The position numbers and the translations under genes are program-made. This document shows positions 47,700 to 56,973 of a stretch of DNA of 64,000 nt, in pieces. The stretch is from Massilia sp. Leaf139 (lineage in GTDB: Bacteria > Pseudomonadota > Gammaproteobacteria > Burkholderiales > Burkholderiaceae_D): positions 62,001-126,000 of the forward strand of contig NZ_LMOJ01000023.1 of the NCBI RefSeq assembly GCF_001424165.1, given 5' to 3'. How positions within the stretch are numbered: position 1 is the first letter of the stretch; each line of letters opens with the position of its first letter. The notes below the pieces were generated by a model that searched no databases, was not told the DNA's origin, and worked only from the letters and a program-made list of their open reading frames with translations.

Positions 47700-48608
47700 T
47701 TATTTCGCCTCTTTCGCGAGCACATTAAAATCGTTGATCCACCCCTGCATGCGTTGCTGCGCATGGGCTTTCTGGGCCGGCGTGGCGATGCGGATTGCGC
47801 TCAGGATGTAATTGCTGGTCGCATTGATATACGCGTCATAAAACCCCTTGCGTTCCGGCGCATCCATGCGCGTAAAGAATTCGCGTAGCAGCGCAGTGAT
47901 CATGGTGGCGGTTTGTTCCTTGCTCGGCTTTTCCTGCTGAATCTTGCGCGCCAGGGCCAGGATTTTCCGTTGGCGCAGCATGCGTTCTTCCAGCCAGACG
48001 TTGTTGTCGAGCGGACGGGCGTCGGAGGCGCGGCGCAGGGCTTTTTCCTGCTCGTTGCTAAAGCCGCCGAACCACAATTTGAATTGTTCCATCGATTTAT
48101 CGAAGCGCGCCTCATTGCGTTTCTCGACGCTGCCGCTGACGAATTTGCGGCGGTATTCGTCGTTTTTCTTTTTAAACCGTCCTTCCATCTGTTCGATCTG
48201 CTCGGGCGTCAGCGAACGGGCCAGGTCGACCATGTCCGGCACGGCCTTCATGGCCAGGGTTTCGGTGTGCTTGCGGATCTCGCGGTAACCGTTCAATAAA
48301 TCGGCCTGGGTCGGATTGCCGGCCAGCTGCTGCTGGAAGGTGCCGAGCAGGGCGGCGTAATCGTCGAGCTGGGTTTTGCGGTGCCATTGAAACAGTTCGC
48401 GGATATCGCGTTTGACCCAATCGGACTGTTCTCCCTCGAAGTCGACATAGGCGTCGAGCCACCAGTACAGTAGGGTGTCGCCATGGTTGTAGCTGAAGCG
48501 GATGGTGCTGCAAGCGCCGACCAGGGCCAGCAGGGCAATCAGGAACAGGGCACGCGTGCGCTGCAGCAGTGAGTGGTGTGAAGAGGCATGCGTGATAAAC
48601 TTTTTCAT
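47700..48608 (-). CDS. DUF6279 family lipoprotein
   Basis: A 302-residue protein with a signal sequence ending in ALLALVGAC (lipidated Cys), followed by TIRFSYNHGDTLLYWWLDAYVDFE, the characteristic DUF6279 start. The rest is charged and helical. The function is unknown; the lipobox suggests an outer-membrane anchor. The start is ATG 48608, only 27 bases from the divergent glmU start, so promoters overlap coding sequence or lie within that small gap. Confidence 0.85.
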   Translation of the reverse strand: MKKFITHASSHHSLLQRTRALFLIALLALVGACSTIRFSYNHGDTLLYWWLDAYVDFEGEQSDWVKRDIRELFQWHRKTQLDDYAALLGTFQQQLAGNPTQADLLNGYREIRKHTETLAMKAVPDMVDLARSLTPEQIEQMEGRFKKKNDEYRRKFVSGSVEKRNEARFDKSMEQFKLWFGGFSNEQEKALRRASDARPLDNNVWLEERMLRQRKILALARKIQQEKPSKEQTATMITALLREFFTRMDAPERKGFYDAYINATSNYILSAIRIATPAQKAHAQQRMQGWINDFNVLAKEAK

Positions 48609-48635
48609 CTTATTAACTCTTATTGAATACGGCTT

Positions 48636-50012
48636 ATGAACGTTGTCATCCTTGCCGCCGGCATGGGAAAGCGCATGCAGTCCGCGCTGCCTAAAGTGTT
48701 GCATCCGCTGGCGGGAAAGCCGCTGTTGCAGCATGTGATCGATACCGCGCGCCTGCTGCGGCCGAGTAAATTATGCGTGATTTACGGACACGGGGGCGCA
48801 GCGGTGCCGGAGATGGTGGCAGGCCTGGCGCAGGATGGCGCGGCGCCGATCGACACCGCCTTGCAGCAGCCGCAGCTGGGCACCGGCCACGCCGTGATGC
48901 AGGCCGTGCCCCAGCTCGATGAAAACGTGCCGACCCTGGTGCTCTACGGCGACGTGCCGCTGACGACTGCCGATTCGCTGCGCCGCCTGGTCGATGCCGC
49001 CGGCAGCGACAAGCTGGGTATTCTCACCGTCGAGCAGGCCAATCCCTTCGGGCTGGGCCGCATCGTGCGCGAGAACGGCCGCATCGTGCGCATCGTCGAA
49101 GAAAAGGATGCGAGCGACACCGAGCGCGCCATCCGCGAAATCAACAGCGGCATCATGACGGTGCCGACCCAGCACCTGAAACGCTGGCTGGCGGCGCTGT
49201 CGAACAACAATGCACAGGGCGAGTATTACCTGACCGACATCGTGGCCCAGGCCGTCGCCGATGGCGTCGAAGTGGTTTCCGCTTCGCCGAGCGGCGAATG
49301 GGAAGTGGCCGGTGTCAACAGCAAGGTGCAACTGGCCGAACTCGAGCGCCGCCATCAACTGAACATCGCCAACGCCCTGCTGGAAAAGGGAATCACGCTG
49401 ATGGATCCGGCGCGTTTAGATGTGCGCGGCGAACTGATTTGCGGACGCGATGTCGTGATCGACGTCGGCTGCGTGTTCGAGGGCCGGGTCGAACTGGCCG
49501 ACGGCGTGAAGGTCGGCCCGCACTGCGTGCTGGTCAATGCCCGGGTCGGCGCCGGCGCCCAGATCAAACCGTTCTGCCATATCGAGGATGCCGTGGTCGG
49601 CGCCGCCTCCCAGATCGGCCCCTATGCGCGCCTGCGCCCGGGCACGCAACTCGGGGAAGATGTCCACATCGGTAATTTCGTGGAAGTCAAAAACAGCCAG
49701 GTCGCGGCGCACAGCAAGGCGAATCACCTGGCCTATGTCGGCGACGCCACGGTCGGCTCGCGCGTGAACATCGGCGCCGGCACCATCACGTGTAACTACG
49801 ATGGCGCCAATAAATTCCGCACGGTGATCGAGGACGACGCCTTCATCGGCAGCGACAGCCAGCTGGTCGCGCCGGTCACGGTCGGCAGGGGCGCCACGCT
49901 CGGCGCCGGCACCACGCTGACGAAAGACGCGCCGGCCGGCAAGCTGACCATCTCGCGCCCCAAGCAGATAACGGTCGAAGGCTGGAGCCGTCCCGTCAAA
50001 AAGCCGAAGTAA
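48636..50012 (+). CDS. glmU: Bifunctional GlcNAc-1-P uridyltransferase / glucosamine-1-P acetyltransferase
   Basis: The 458-residue enzyme carries out the last two steps to UDP-GlcNAc for peptidoglycan and lipopolysaccharide. The N-terminal uridyltransferase domain has [11 protein letters not shown] and the metal-site region LYGDVPLT. From about 245 on it is a left-handed beta-helix of hexapeptide repeats ([20 protein letters not shown] and so on) ending in [12 protein letters not shown]. glmS follows after the Lrp-type gene. Confidence 0.97.
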   Translation: MNVVILAAGMGKRMQSALPKVLHPLAGKPLLQHVIDTARLLRPSKLCVIYGHGGAAVPEMVAGLAQDGAAPIDTALQQPQLGTGHAVMQAVPQLDENVPTLVLYGDVPLTTADSLRRLVDAAGSDKLGILTVEQANPFGLGRIVRENGRIVRIVEEKDASDTERAIREINSGIMTVPTQHLKRWLAALSNNNAQGEYYLTDIVAQAVADGVEVVSASPSGEWEVAGVNSKVQLAELERRHQLNIANALLEKGITLMDPARLDVRGELICGRDVVIDVGCVFEGRVELADGVKVGPHCVLVNARVGAGAQIKPFCHIEDAVVGAASQIGPYARLRPGTQLGEDVHIGNFVEVKNSQVAAHSKANHLAYVGDATVGSRVNIGAGTITCNYDGANKFRTVIEDDAFIGSDSQLVAPVTVGRGATLGAGTTLTKDAPAGKLTISRPKQITVEGWSRPVKKPK

Positions 50013-50031
50013 TCCACCGTTTTTACACGGC

Positions 50032-50121
50032 TTATCGACGTGAAATTCACAGGGGTATCCACCGGCTTATGCACGGGATACCCCTGCTGTTTTCACCCTG
50101 TTCTACACAGAATTATCCACA
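50032..50121. promoter_or_regulatory. DnaA-like boxes and 11-bp hairpin after glmU
   Basis: CAGGGGTATCC (50050-50060) is the exact complement of GGATACCCCTG (50076-50086). The 15-base loop includes TTATGCACG (50067-50075), a DnaA-like 9-mer. TTATCGACG is at 50032-50040 and perfect TTATCCACA at 50113-50121. The hairpin may also act as a weak glmU terminator. Confidence 0.6.
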
Positions 50122-50137
50122 GGCTAACACTGCCGCT

Positions 50138-50611
50138 TCAGACGGCGATGCGGGTGTCGAATTTACTTCTAAACGTCGAAAAATAGGCTTTGACGTTGCG
50201 CACGTTGGCGTGGGTGGCGAACAGGCGGTGTGCCAGCGCGTGGTAGGCCGGCATGTCGGCCACCTGCACGATCAACACGAAATCCGGGCCCGGCGCCACG
50301 CGGTAGCACTGCATCACGGCATCCTCGCACGCCGCCAGCTTCTCGAAATCGGCCATGCGCTCGGCCGCCTGCACATCGAGGGTGATCTCGACGATGGCGG
50401 TCAGGCGTGCGCCGACCTTGTCGGGGTCGACAAGCGCTACTTGCCGTGAGATAACACCATTCTCCGTCAGCTGCTTGACCCGGCGCAGACAAGTTGGCGG
50501 CGACACGTGAACCTGTCCCGCCAGCTCCGCATTCGTCTGCGATGCATCAGTCTGCAGGGCATTCAGGATGCGACGATCGAGTTCGTCCAGGGTAGTCGGA
50601 TCAATTGTCAT
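50138..50611 (-). CDS. Lrp/AsnC family transcriptional regulator
   Basis: A 157-residue Lrp-type regulator: N-terminal winged HTH (LDRRILNALQTDASQTNAELAGQVHVSPPTCLRRVKQLTENG) and a C-terminal RAM domain ending in FRSKFDTRIAV. It is divergent from glmS with a dyad-rich 158-base gap between them. Its ligand is unknown. Confidence 0.9.
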   Translation of the reverse strand: MTIDPTTLDELDRRILNALQTDASQTNAELAGQVHVSPPTCLRRVKQLTENGVISRQVALVDPDKVGARLTAIVEITLDVQAAERMADFEKLAACEDAVMQCYRVAPGPDFVLIVQVADMPAYHALAHRLFATHANVRNVKAYFSTFRSKFDTRIAV

Positions 50612-50660
50612 GAAATTTTCATCAAGTATTCAGCGATAGATGAAAGAATATTTCATCTTT
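50611..50660. promoter_or_regulatory. TTTCATC dyads between Lrp gene and glmS
   Basis: AGATGAAA (50638-50645) and TTTCATCT (50651-50658) are an exact inverted pair with a five-base spacer. A TGAAATTTTCATCA motif begins at 50611, overlapping the Lrp start, and further TTTCAT words occur to 50722. This fits an autoregulatory Lrp-type operator that could also affect glmS. Confidence 0.6.
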
Positions 50661-50769
50661 CATGGGGCGTGAAATTTTATAACAAAAAAGCCTGCGCTCT
50701 GAAAGCATATTTCATGCGCATTGCCGTACGATATCCTTCATTGCTAATTTTTTATAACGAGGTCAGTTC

Positions 50770-52599
50770 ATGTGCGGTATTGTCGGCGCAGTTGCTCAAC
50801 GTAACATCACCCCTATCCTGATCGAGGGTCTGAAACGCCTCGAATACCGCGGCTACGATTCCTGCGGCGTCGCCCTGCACGTCGAAGGCCGTCTGGCCCG
50901 TTCGCGCAGCACCTCGCGCGTAGCCGACCTCGAAACGCAAATCGCCGGCACCGGCCTGCAAGGGTTCACCGGCATCGCCCACACCCGCTGGGCCACCCAC
51001 GGCGCGCCGGCTTCGCACAATGCCCACCCGCACTTCTCGCCGAACGAAGAAACGGCCCGCATCGCGCTGGTGCACAACGGCATCATCGAAAACCACGACG
51101 AATTGCGTAGCGAACTCAAGGGACTCGGCTACGAATTCACGAGCCAGACCGACACCGAAGTGATCGCCCACCTGGTCGACCACATGTACAACGGCGACCT
51201 GTTCGACACCGTCCAGCAAGCCGTCAAGCGTCTGCACGGCGCCTATGCGATCGCTGTGTTCTCGCGCGAAGAACCGCACCGCGTCGTCGCCGCGCGCCAG
51301 GGCTCGCCGTTGATCCTGGGCGTGGGCGAAGGCGAGAATTTCGTCGCTTCCGACGCCATGGCGCTGGCCGGCACCACGAACCAGATCATTTATCTGGAAG
51401 AAGGCGACGTCGTCGACCTGCAGCTGTCGCGCTACTGGATCGTCGACGTCGACGGCAAGCCGGTCGAGCGCGAGGTCAAAACCGTGCACGCCCATACCGG
51501 CGCGGCCGAACTCGGCCCTTATCGCCACTACATGCAGAAGGAAATTTTCGAGCAGCCGCGCGTGATCGGCGACACCCTCGAGGGCGTCACCGGCATCATG
51601 CCGGAACTGTTCGGCGACAACGCTTATAAAGTGTTCAAGGACATCGACCGCGTGCTGATCCTGGCCTGCGGCACCAGCTACTATGCCGGCCTCACTGCCA
51701 AATACTGGATCGAGTGCATCGCCAAGCTGCCTGTGAACGTCGAAATCGCCAGCGAATACCGCTATCGCGACAGCGTGCCGCACCCGAAAACCCTGGTCGT
51801 CACCATCTCCCAATCGGGCGAGACCGCCGACACCCTGGCCGCTTTAAAGCATGCGCGCAGCCTGGGCATGCCACACACGCTGACCATCTGCAACGTCTCG
51901 ACCAGCGCCATGGTGCGCGAATGCGAGCTGGCCTACATCACCCGCGCCGGCGTCGAAGTCGGGGTCGCCTCGACCAAGGCGTTCACCACGCAGCTGGCCG
52001 CCCTCTTCCTGCTCACCCTCACCCTGGCGCAAGTCAACGGCCGCCTGACGGACGCGGAAGAAGCCGAGCACCTGAAGCAGATGCGCCACCTGCCGGTTGC
52101 CCTGTCGTCGGTGCTGGCGCTGGAGCCGCAGATCATCGCCTGGGCCGAGGAATTCGCCCGTAAGGAAAACGCCCTGTTCCTGGGCCGCGGCATGCACTAC
52201 CCGATTGCCCTGGAAGGCGCCCTGAAACTCAAGGAAATCTCGTACATCCACGCCGAAGCCTATCCGGCGGGCGAGCTGAAGCACGGCCCGCTGGCGCTGG
52301 TGACGGAAGAGATGCCGGTCGTGACCATCGCCCCGAACGATGCGCTGCTGGAAAAGCTGAAATCGAACATGCAGGAGGTGCGCGCCCGTGGCGGCCAGCT
52401 GTACGTGTTCGCCGACGTCGACTCGCGCATCACCTCGGGTGAAGGCCTGCACGTGATCCGCCTGCCGGAACACTACGGCGAACTGTCGCCGATCCTGCAC
52501 GTGGCGGCGCTGCAATTGCTGGCGTATCACACGGCGCTGGCACGCGGTACCGACGTCGATAAGCCACGCAATCTGGCGAAGTCGGTGACGGTGGAGTAA
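50770..52599 (+). CDS. glmS: Glutamine-fructose-6-phosphate aminotransferase
   Basis: The 609-residue GlmS makes glucosamine-6-P from fructose-6-P and glutamine. The N-terminal class II glutamine amidotransferase domain starts MCGIVGAV with nucleophile Cys2 and has [11 protein letters not shown]; the two SIS isomerase domains follow, with [10 protein letters not shown] and [14 protein letters not shown], and the C-terminus ends [11 protein letters not shown]. No glmS ribozyme is seen. An intrinsic terminator lies 24 bases after the stop. Confidence 0.98.
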   Translation: MCGIVGAVAQRNITPILIEGLKRLEYRGYDSCGVALHVEGRLARSRSTSRVADLETQIAGTGLQGFTGIAHTRWATHGAPASHNAHPHFSPNEETARIALVHNGIIENHDELRSELKGLGYEFTSQTDTEVIAHLVDHMYNGDLFDTVQQAVKRLHGAYAIAVFSREEPHRVVAARQGSPLILGVGEGENFVASDAMALAGTTNQIIYLEEGDVVDLQLSRYWIVDVDGKPVEREVKTVHAHTGAAELGPYRHYMQKEIFEQPRVIGDTLEGVTGIMPELFGDNAYKVFKDIDRVLILACGTSYYAGLTAKYWIECIAKLPVNVEIASEYRYRDSVPHPKTLVVTISQSGETADTLAALKHARSLGMPHTLTICNVSTSAMVRECELAYITRAGVEVGVASTKAFTTQLAALFLLTLTLAQVNGRLTDAEEAEHLKQMRHLPVALSSVLALEPQIIAWAEEFARKENALFLGRGMHYPIALEGALKLKEISYIHAEAYPAGELKHGPLALVTEEMPVVTIAPNDALLEKLKSNMQEVRARGGQLYVFADVDSRITSGEGLHVIRLPEHYGELSPILHVAALQLLAYHTALARGTDVDKPRNLAKSVTVE

Positions 52600-52623
52600 T
52601 CCCGACAGAGGTTCGTCAAAATG

Positions 52624-52654
52624 AAGCCCGGACAATGTCCGGGCTTATTTTTTT
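52624..52654 (+). terminator. Intrinsic terminator after glmS
   Basis: AAGCCCGGAC (52624-52633) pairs with GTCCGGGCTT (52637-52646) around a three-base loop, followed by ATTTTTTTT. Confidence 0.92.
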
Positions 52655-52672
52655 GGCGCAGCTGATTGGGCT

Positions 52673-53104
52673 TCAGCGCGAATCGGTCGTGCCCGGCTTG
52701 TCCGGTGTCTGCTTGGCCAGCTCATCCACACTGGTTCCCGTCACGCCGGCATCGGCCGATTGCCCCTGCGCCGCCTCAGCGCCTGCGGCCGAGGTACCGG
52801 GTCTGCCGCCGCCGGCTGCCGCGCTCATCTCCTTTGCGGATTGCGCTCCCGCGGCGCCACGGTCGCTTTGCGCAGCGCCGGCCGGGCCGACATTGCTTTC
52901 CGGCGGGGCGCTGACGATGCCGCCGGGGCGATCGCTGTTGTCCGCGCCGGCCGCGCCAGTGTAGTGCCCGGCGTCCTGCGGGTGCTGGCCGCTGTCCGGA
53001 TCGGCCGGGTCGGAACGGCCCGACAATGAATCGGGCCCGCGCGTGCCCGGGCTATGGGTGCCGTTGTTGTTGGCACCGATATCGTATTGCTTGTTTCCAG
53101 CCAT
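52673..53104 (-). CDS. Low-complexity Gly/Ala/Ser/Pro-rich protein, unknown
   Basis: A 143-residue, probably disordered protein, starting MAGNKQYDIGANNNGTHSPG and rich in Gly, Ala, Ser, Asp and Pro with no hydrophobic core. The start ATG 53104 has GGGAG at a good distance. The C-terminal part (TSVDELAKQTPDKPGTTDSR) is less repetitive. I recognise no family; a stress-induced or envelope-spacer role would be a guess. Confidence 0.55.
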   Translation of the reverse strand: MAGNKQYDIGANNNGTHSPGTRGPDSLSGRSDPADPDSGQHPQDAGHYTGAAGADNSDRPGGIVSAPPESNVGPAGAAQSDRGAAGAQSAKEMSAAAGGGRPGTSAAGAEAAQGQSADAGVTGTSVDELAKQTPDKPGTTDSR

Positions 53105-53227
53105 GATCGACTCCCTGGTGTCATTCATCCATGGGGTCGATCTTAGCCAGTTTACGAAGCACACCAATAGGAGTGCGGGCTGACTGTGTGTAGGCGGCTT
53201 CGCACGGCGTGCGGATGAGTGCAGCGT

Positions 53228-54631
53228 TCAGGCAGACTGCGCCGGCGGCGGGCCGATCAGGGCCATGCTGTACATAAACGGATCGTCATTGCTGAGGAAC
53301 AGGGTTGGCGCAGCGTTGGTGAAAACCGCATGGCGTGCCAGCGCCAGCGCGCCGATGAAGGGAACGGCGCCGCAGCTGCCGGTCGTGGTGCCGGTGCGCA
53401 GGACATCGGTGCTGGCGTCGAGCTCGGGGAAACTTGCCGACGCCAGTCCCATCACCTCCTGGGCGCGGCTGGCGCGGTGATCGCTGTCGGCCGCGATCAG
53501 GGCCACGCTGGCCAGCGCCAGGCCGGCGCCTTGCGCGCAGCGTTCGGCCAGATCGCTCAGACGTTTGGTGTCGGGGCGCTTGGCGCTGTCGCTGGAGACC
53601 TCGCGCCGTCCTTCCTGCAGCGGATACAGGCAAGCGAACAAGGCGTCGGGATGCTGGCGCGCGCTCTCCACGCTGCTCAGCAGCAAACCGGCCGCGCCTT
53701 CTCCGGGAATGCGGCCCCCAGCGCGCGTTGCCGTGCACAGCGAACCATTCGCGGCCCAGGTGTCAACCGTATCCTGGTCGATTTGCGAATCGCAGGCGAG
53801 GAGCAAGGTCGCGGCCTTGTTCGGCGCCTGGCAATCCGCCGCGCACTGCCCGAGAATGGCTGCCGGGGTCGCGTCGAACGCCACCTCCATCCTCGTTAAA
53901 CTGTCCATCGGCCAGCCGCGCTGCGCGATCACGTGCTTGAACCAGAGACCCGCCGCATGGCGCTGTTCGACCGTCCATCCGGTCGGCAAGATCGGCAGCA
54001 GGCGCAGCGGCGGCGGTGTTCCCTGCTCGGGCATCAATTGCAGCATGGCTTCTTGCGCCAGATCGCGCACGACGGCGCTGCCGAGGGTCAGCGCGCGCCA
54101 CCCGGCCTCGCCCAGGCGCAGCTCGGCCATGCCATTCAGCATCAGCCACTCCTGGACTTCTTCCTGCAGCGCTTCATCGACGGCCTCCTCGCTGCGCGCG
54201 CTCATGACGGGAAAGCCGTCGTCGTCGACCAGTTCCGGATCGAGATCCGGACGGGCGCCGTTGGCGGCCATGGCGGCGGCCAGGTCTTCGGGAGAAGCGC
54301 CGTGCGGAACGCGCAGGGCCGCGGCCAGGATCGCCAGCGGCGCAACCGGGGGCGCGGCCGCCGCCGTTTGGGCAACGCTGGCGCTGCCGGTCGCCGCCGG
54401 CGCCACGGCACGCGCCGTCACGATTTTCTTACCCAGCCACAGCAGCGACAGCAAGCCGAGCGGCGCGACCAGCAGCGCCAGCAGCAGTTCGGCGCCGGCC
54501 GGCGCGTTCTCGGCGCCGCGCCAGTAGGTAATTGCGACGGCCCAGCACAGCGCGAAGATCAGGACGGTAACAGCGGCTTTCTTGAGCCAGCCCGGCAGCG
54601 GGCTTGGTGGCGCGGCGGTGGTGGAGGTCAT
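53228..54631 (-). CDS. Two-TM protein with degenerate ketoacyl-synthase-like C-terminus, T6SS-linked
   Basis: A 467-residue protein. Two membrane helices (about 19-36 and 48-67) are followed by an Ala/Pro linker and a cytosolic or periplasmic domain. Residues 301-318 (GGRIPGEGAAGLLL) and 408-435 (VLRTGTTTGSCGAVPFIGALA) match the position and shape of the thiolase-fold C-terminal motifs of KAS enzymes (GEGAGMLVL; KSMTGHLLGAAG), but the catalytic His of both motifs is absent (380-390 reads AADSDHRASRA). It sits at the end of the PAAR-TssK gene run, ten bases after PAAR, so a T6SS accessory role is likely. It may be a known family I do not recognise. Confidence 0.6.
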   Translation of the reverse strand: MTSTTAAPPSPLPGWLKKAAVTVLIFALCWAVAITYWRGAENAPAGAELLLALLVAPLGLLSLLWLGKKIVTARAVAPAATGSASVAQTAAAAPPVAPLAILAAALRVPHGASPEDLAAAMAANGARPDLDPELVDDDGFPVMSARSEEAVDEALQEEVQEWLMLNGMAELRLGEAGWRALTLGSAVVRDLAQEAMLQLMPEQGTPPPLRLLPILPTGWTVEQRHAAGLWFKHVIAQRGWPMDSLTRMEVAFDATPAAILGQCAADCQAPNKAATLLLACDSQIDQDTVDTWAANGSLCTATRAGGRIPGEGAAGLLLSSVESARQHPDALFACLYPLQEGRREVSSDSAKRPDTKRLSDLAERCAQGAGLALASVALIAADSDHRASRAQEVMGLASASFPELDASTDVLRTGTTTGSCGAVPFIGALALARHAVFTNAAPTLFLSNDDPFMYSMALIGPPPAQSA

Positions 54632-54640
54632 GAATAATCA

Positions 54641-54904
54641 TCACAGGTTGTCGACCGTCGCCTGCTGGCTGGCGATCAGGGTGGCGCCGCAGGCGGTCTT
54701 GTCGCCGTGACGGGCGGCGGCTTTGCCGTCGATGATCAGGGTGGCGTCGCCGCTGACGATCGGGTTCGGCCCATGTTTCGGGCAGACGGTTTTATCGCCC
54801 ATGCGCGCGATCGGGACGCCGCCGCTGTCGCTGTGGTTCGAGGCTTCGATGACGGAGCCGCCGTGCGAGGTTTTGTCACCGAGCAGGATCAAGGGGCCGG
54901 ACAT
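54641..54904 (-). CDS. PAAR domain protein (T6SS spike tip)
   Basis: An 87-residue PAAR protein: SGPLILLGDKTSHGGSVI, MGDKTVCPKHGPNPIVSGD and AARHGDKTACGATLI are the repeated motifs, with His and Cys for the tip zinc (His15, Cys41, His44, Cys72). It caps the VgrG spike of the type VI needle. It is a bare PAAR without an effector extension. The VgrG gene is not in the window. It lies 11 bases after tssK. Confidence 0.92.
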   Translation of the reverse strand: MSGPLILLGDKTSHGGSVIEASNHSDSGGVPIARMGDKTVCPKHGPNPIVSGDATLIIDGKAAARHGDKTACGATLIASQQATVDNL

Positions 54905-54915
54905 GGTGCCTTTCC

Positions 54916-56256
54916 TCAGGCCGCAACGGCCAGCAGTTCGAGTTTGAGTTCCTTCATCCCGGCCGGCACATAGATCGAGATCGATTGCGCCTTGAGCATG
55001 CGCTCGTACATTTGCCCTTTCGATTCGAGCATGAAATAGCAGGTGTCGGGACGCACGGCCAGGGCGGCCGGCGGCTGCGGCGTGTATTGGAGGCGCACGC
55101 CGGGCAGCGCGGACAGGACGAATTTCTCGACATCGTCCGGCGCGCCGACTTTAAAGCGCAGCGGCACCACGTCGACCAGCTGCACCGCCGGCACATCGGC
55201 AGAGACGGCGATATAAAACGTCGTCTTGTCGTCGATCTTGCCGGAGTCGAGGGCGCCGATGTAGTACGAGGGGCGCACTTCGCTCAGCGCGATCGCGAAA
55301 TATTTCGAGGAGATCACGGTGTCGAGCAGTTCGCGGATGATCGTGTGCAGCTTGCTGAAACTCGGGCCCGGATCGGCGTGTTGATACGGCGGCAGGTCGG
55401 CCAGCGTCCAGCTCTTGGAAAACGTCATCAGGCCGCCGGCCACGTCCAGCAGTTGCTCGTAGAGCCGCTCCGGATGCAGGCTCGGGTGGTGGTAGTGGTG
55501 GCTCAGGGTGGCGTAGGCGGAACTGGCCGTGTGCAGCAGCCAGAACGAGGACATATCGCCCGAGCGGAATTCGATCACGTTGCGGCTCGGCTCGCGGTGG
55601 TGGCCGTAGAGGGCGCCGACCTTGGCCTGCAGCGCGTCGAGCAGGCGCCGCAATTGCTGGAACAAGGGCGCCGCCGCGCCGATCGACAGGCTGGGCGGGA
55701 CAAAAGTCGGGTCGAGCTCGAAGCCGCCGGTGGCCGCGCGGCGCAGGCGCAGCAAGGGAAAATGGATGTAGGCGTCGCGCGGTTCGGATTCGGGCACCAG
55801 GCGCACCGATTTTTTCAGGTAGGCCAGCTGCACCGGCGCGGCTTGCGTGTACAGATCCGCCGTTTCCTGATTCGCCTGGACGAAGCGCGCCGTGTTCGCT
55901 GCCTGGCCCTGGGTGGCGAAATTGCCGCTAAACGGTTTGAGGCCGGGCAGCGCCGCGTAATAGGTCATGCTTTGCTGGGATTGCTGCAGCAGGCTCAGGT
56001 CGACGGTATCGGGCAGGGCGTCATGGTTCGGCGCGTCGACCAGTTCGCCGTCCTGGAAGCGCAGCGCCAGGTCGAGGATGCGCAGGACATTGTTCGCCAG
56101 CGCCTCGCGGTCGACCTGCAAGCGTTCCACGCCCCAGGCATACGGGTGCACGGCCTTGATGCCTTTTTGCAGGCAATGCTCGTGGTATTGATCCTGGCGC
56201 TGGAAATGCTGGGGGCGCAGCAATAAACCCTCGCCCCAGAGTACTTTGCTGGTCAT
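54916..56256 (-). CDS. tssK: Type VI secretion baseplate protein TssK
   Basis: The 446-residue TssK has the characteristic N-terminus VLWGEGLLLRPQHFQRQDQYHE and a conserved mid region SSFWLLHTASSAYATLSHHYHHPSLHPERLYEQLL. TssK links the TssEFG wedge to the membrane complex. It is divergent from tssEFG across a 228-base gap that should hold both promoters. Confidence 0.94.
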   Translation of the reverse strand: MTSKVLWGEGLLLRPQHFQRQDQYHEHCLQKGIKAVHPYAWGVERLQVDREALANNVLRILDLALRFQDGELVDAPNHDALPDTVDLSLLQQSQQSMTYYAALPGLKPFSGNFATQGQAANTARFVQANQETADLYTQAAPVQLAYLKKSVRLVPESEPRDAYIHFPLLRLRRAATGGFELDPTFVPPSLSIGAAAPLFQQLRRLLDALQAKVGALYGHHREPSRNVIEFRSGDMSSFWLLHTASSAYATLSHHYHHPSLHPERLYEQLLDVAGGLMTFSKSWTLADLPPYQHADPGPSFSKLHTIIRELLDTVISSKYFAIALSEVRPSYYIGALDSGKIDDKTTFYIAVSADVPAVQLVDVVPLRFKVGAPDDVEKFVLSALPGVRLQYTPQPPAALAVRPDTCYFMLESKGQMYERMLKAQSISIYVPAGMKELKLELLAVAA

Positions 56257-56484
56257 CTCGCTGTCATCCCTATGTGATTTTTATCGAGCGCAAATTTGCC
56301 AACGGAAACAGTAGCACCCGCCCTCCCGGTATCGGCTTGCGCTTGCGCAAACGTCGGGTTTCAACAACGCGGCCGTGGGCGATGGCATTTCCTTATCTTT
56401 TTTCAACGTTCAGTCAGGCCTGCCCAGTAACACTACGAAGCTTGTCCGCCGTGTCTGCACTGCCATTACCTACAGGAGAAACCG

Positions 56485-56970
56485 ATGCATCCATTCACGC
56501 CCGGCCTGTTCGACCGTCTGCTCGGCGTGCCCCTGCGCGGCGGATCCGGCAAGCCGGGACGCATGGCGCTGGAAGATGTAAAAGACGCCGTCGCGCGCGA
56601 CCTGGAAGCCTTGCTCAATACCCGCGCCGTGCTGCCCGAGGATTTACTGAAAGACTGGCCCGAGTGCAGCCGTTCGATCGTCAGCTACGGCATGCAGGAT
56701 TTCGCCGAACTGTCGCTGTCGAGTCCCTCGGATCGGGCCTATATCTGCATGTGCATCGAAAAAACCATCGCCACCCACGAGCCGCGCCTGCGCAATGTGA
56801 AAGCCCAGCTGGAGATGCGCGCCGGCGCCGTCAACCGGATCGACTTTTCGATCACCGGCGTGCTGGTCGCTAGCGCGTCCCAGGAAGCCGTGAATTTCGA
56901 CGCGGTGCTGCAGCCTTCGACCCTGAGTTACAGCATCAGCAAGGCCGGCCGCGCCGCGCCAGGAGCATAA
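56485..56970 (+). CDS. tssE: Type VI secretion baseplate protein TssE
   Basis: A 161-residue gp25-like lysozyme-fold baseplate subunit. FTPGLFDRLL opens the protein, DLEALLNTRAVL follows, then SIVSYGMQDF and the EPRLRNV motif (Glu-Pro-Arg) typical of gp25/TssE. AGGAGA at 56473-56478 supports the start. tssF begins three bases after its stop. Confidence 0.93.
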   Translation: MHPFTPGLFDRLLGVPLRGGSGKPGRMALEDVKDAVARDLEALLNTRAVLPEDLLKDWPECSRSIVSYGMQDFAELSLSSPSDRAYICMCIEKTIATHEPRLRNVKAQLEMRAGAVNRIDFSITGVLVASASQEAVNFDAVLQPSTLSYSISKAGRAAPGA

Positions 56971-56973
56971 CAA

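Noticed and set aside
50612..50769. glmS ribozyme upstream of glmS
   Set aside because: No ribozyme core; this family is found mainly in Gram-positives, and the gap holds only TTTCAT dyads.
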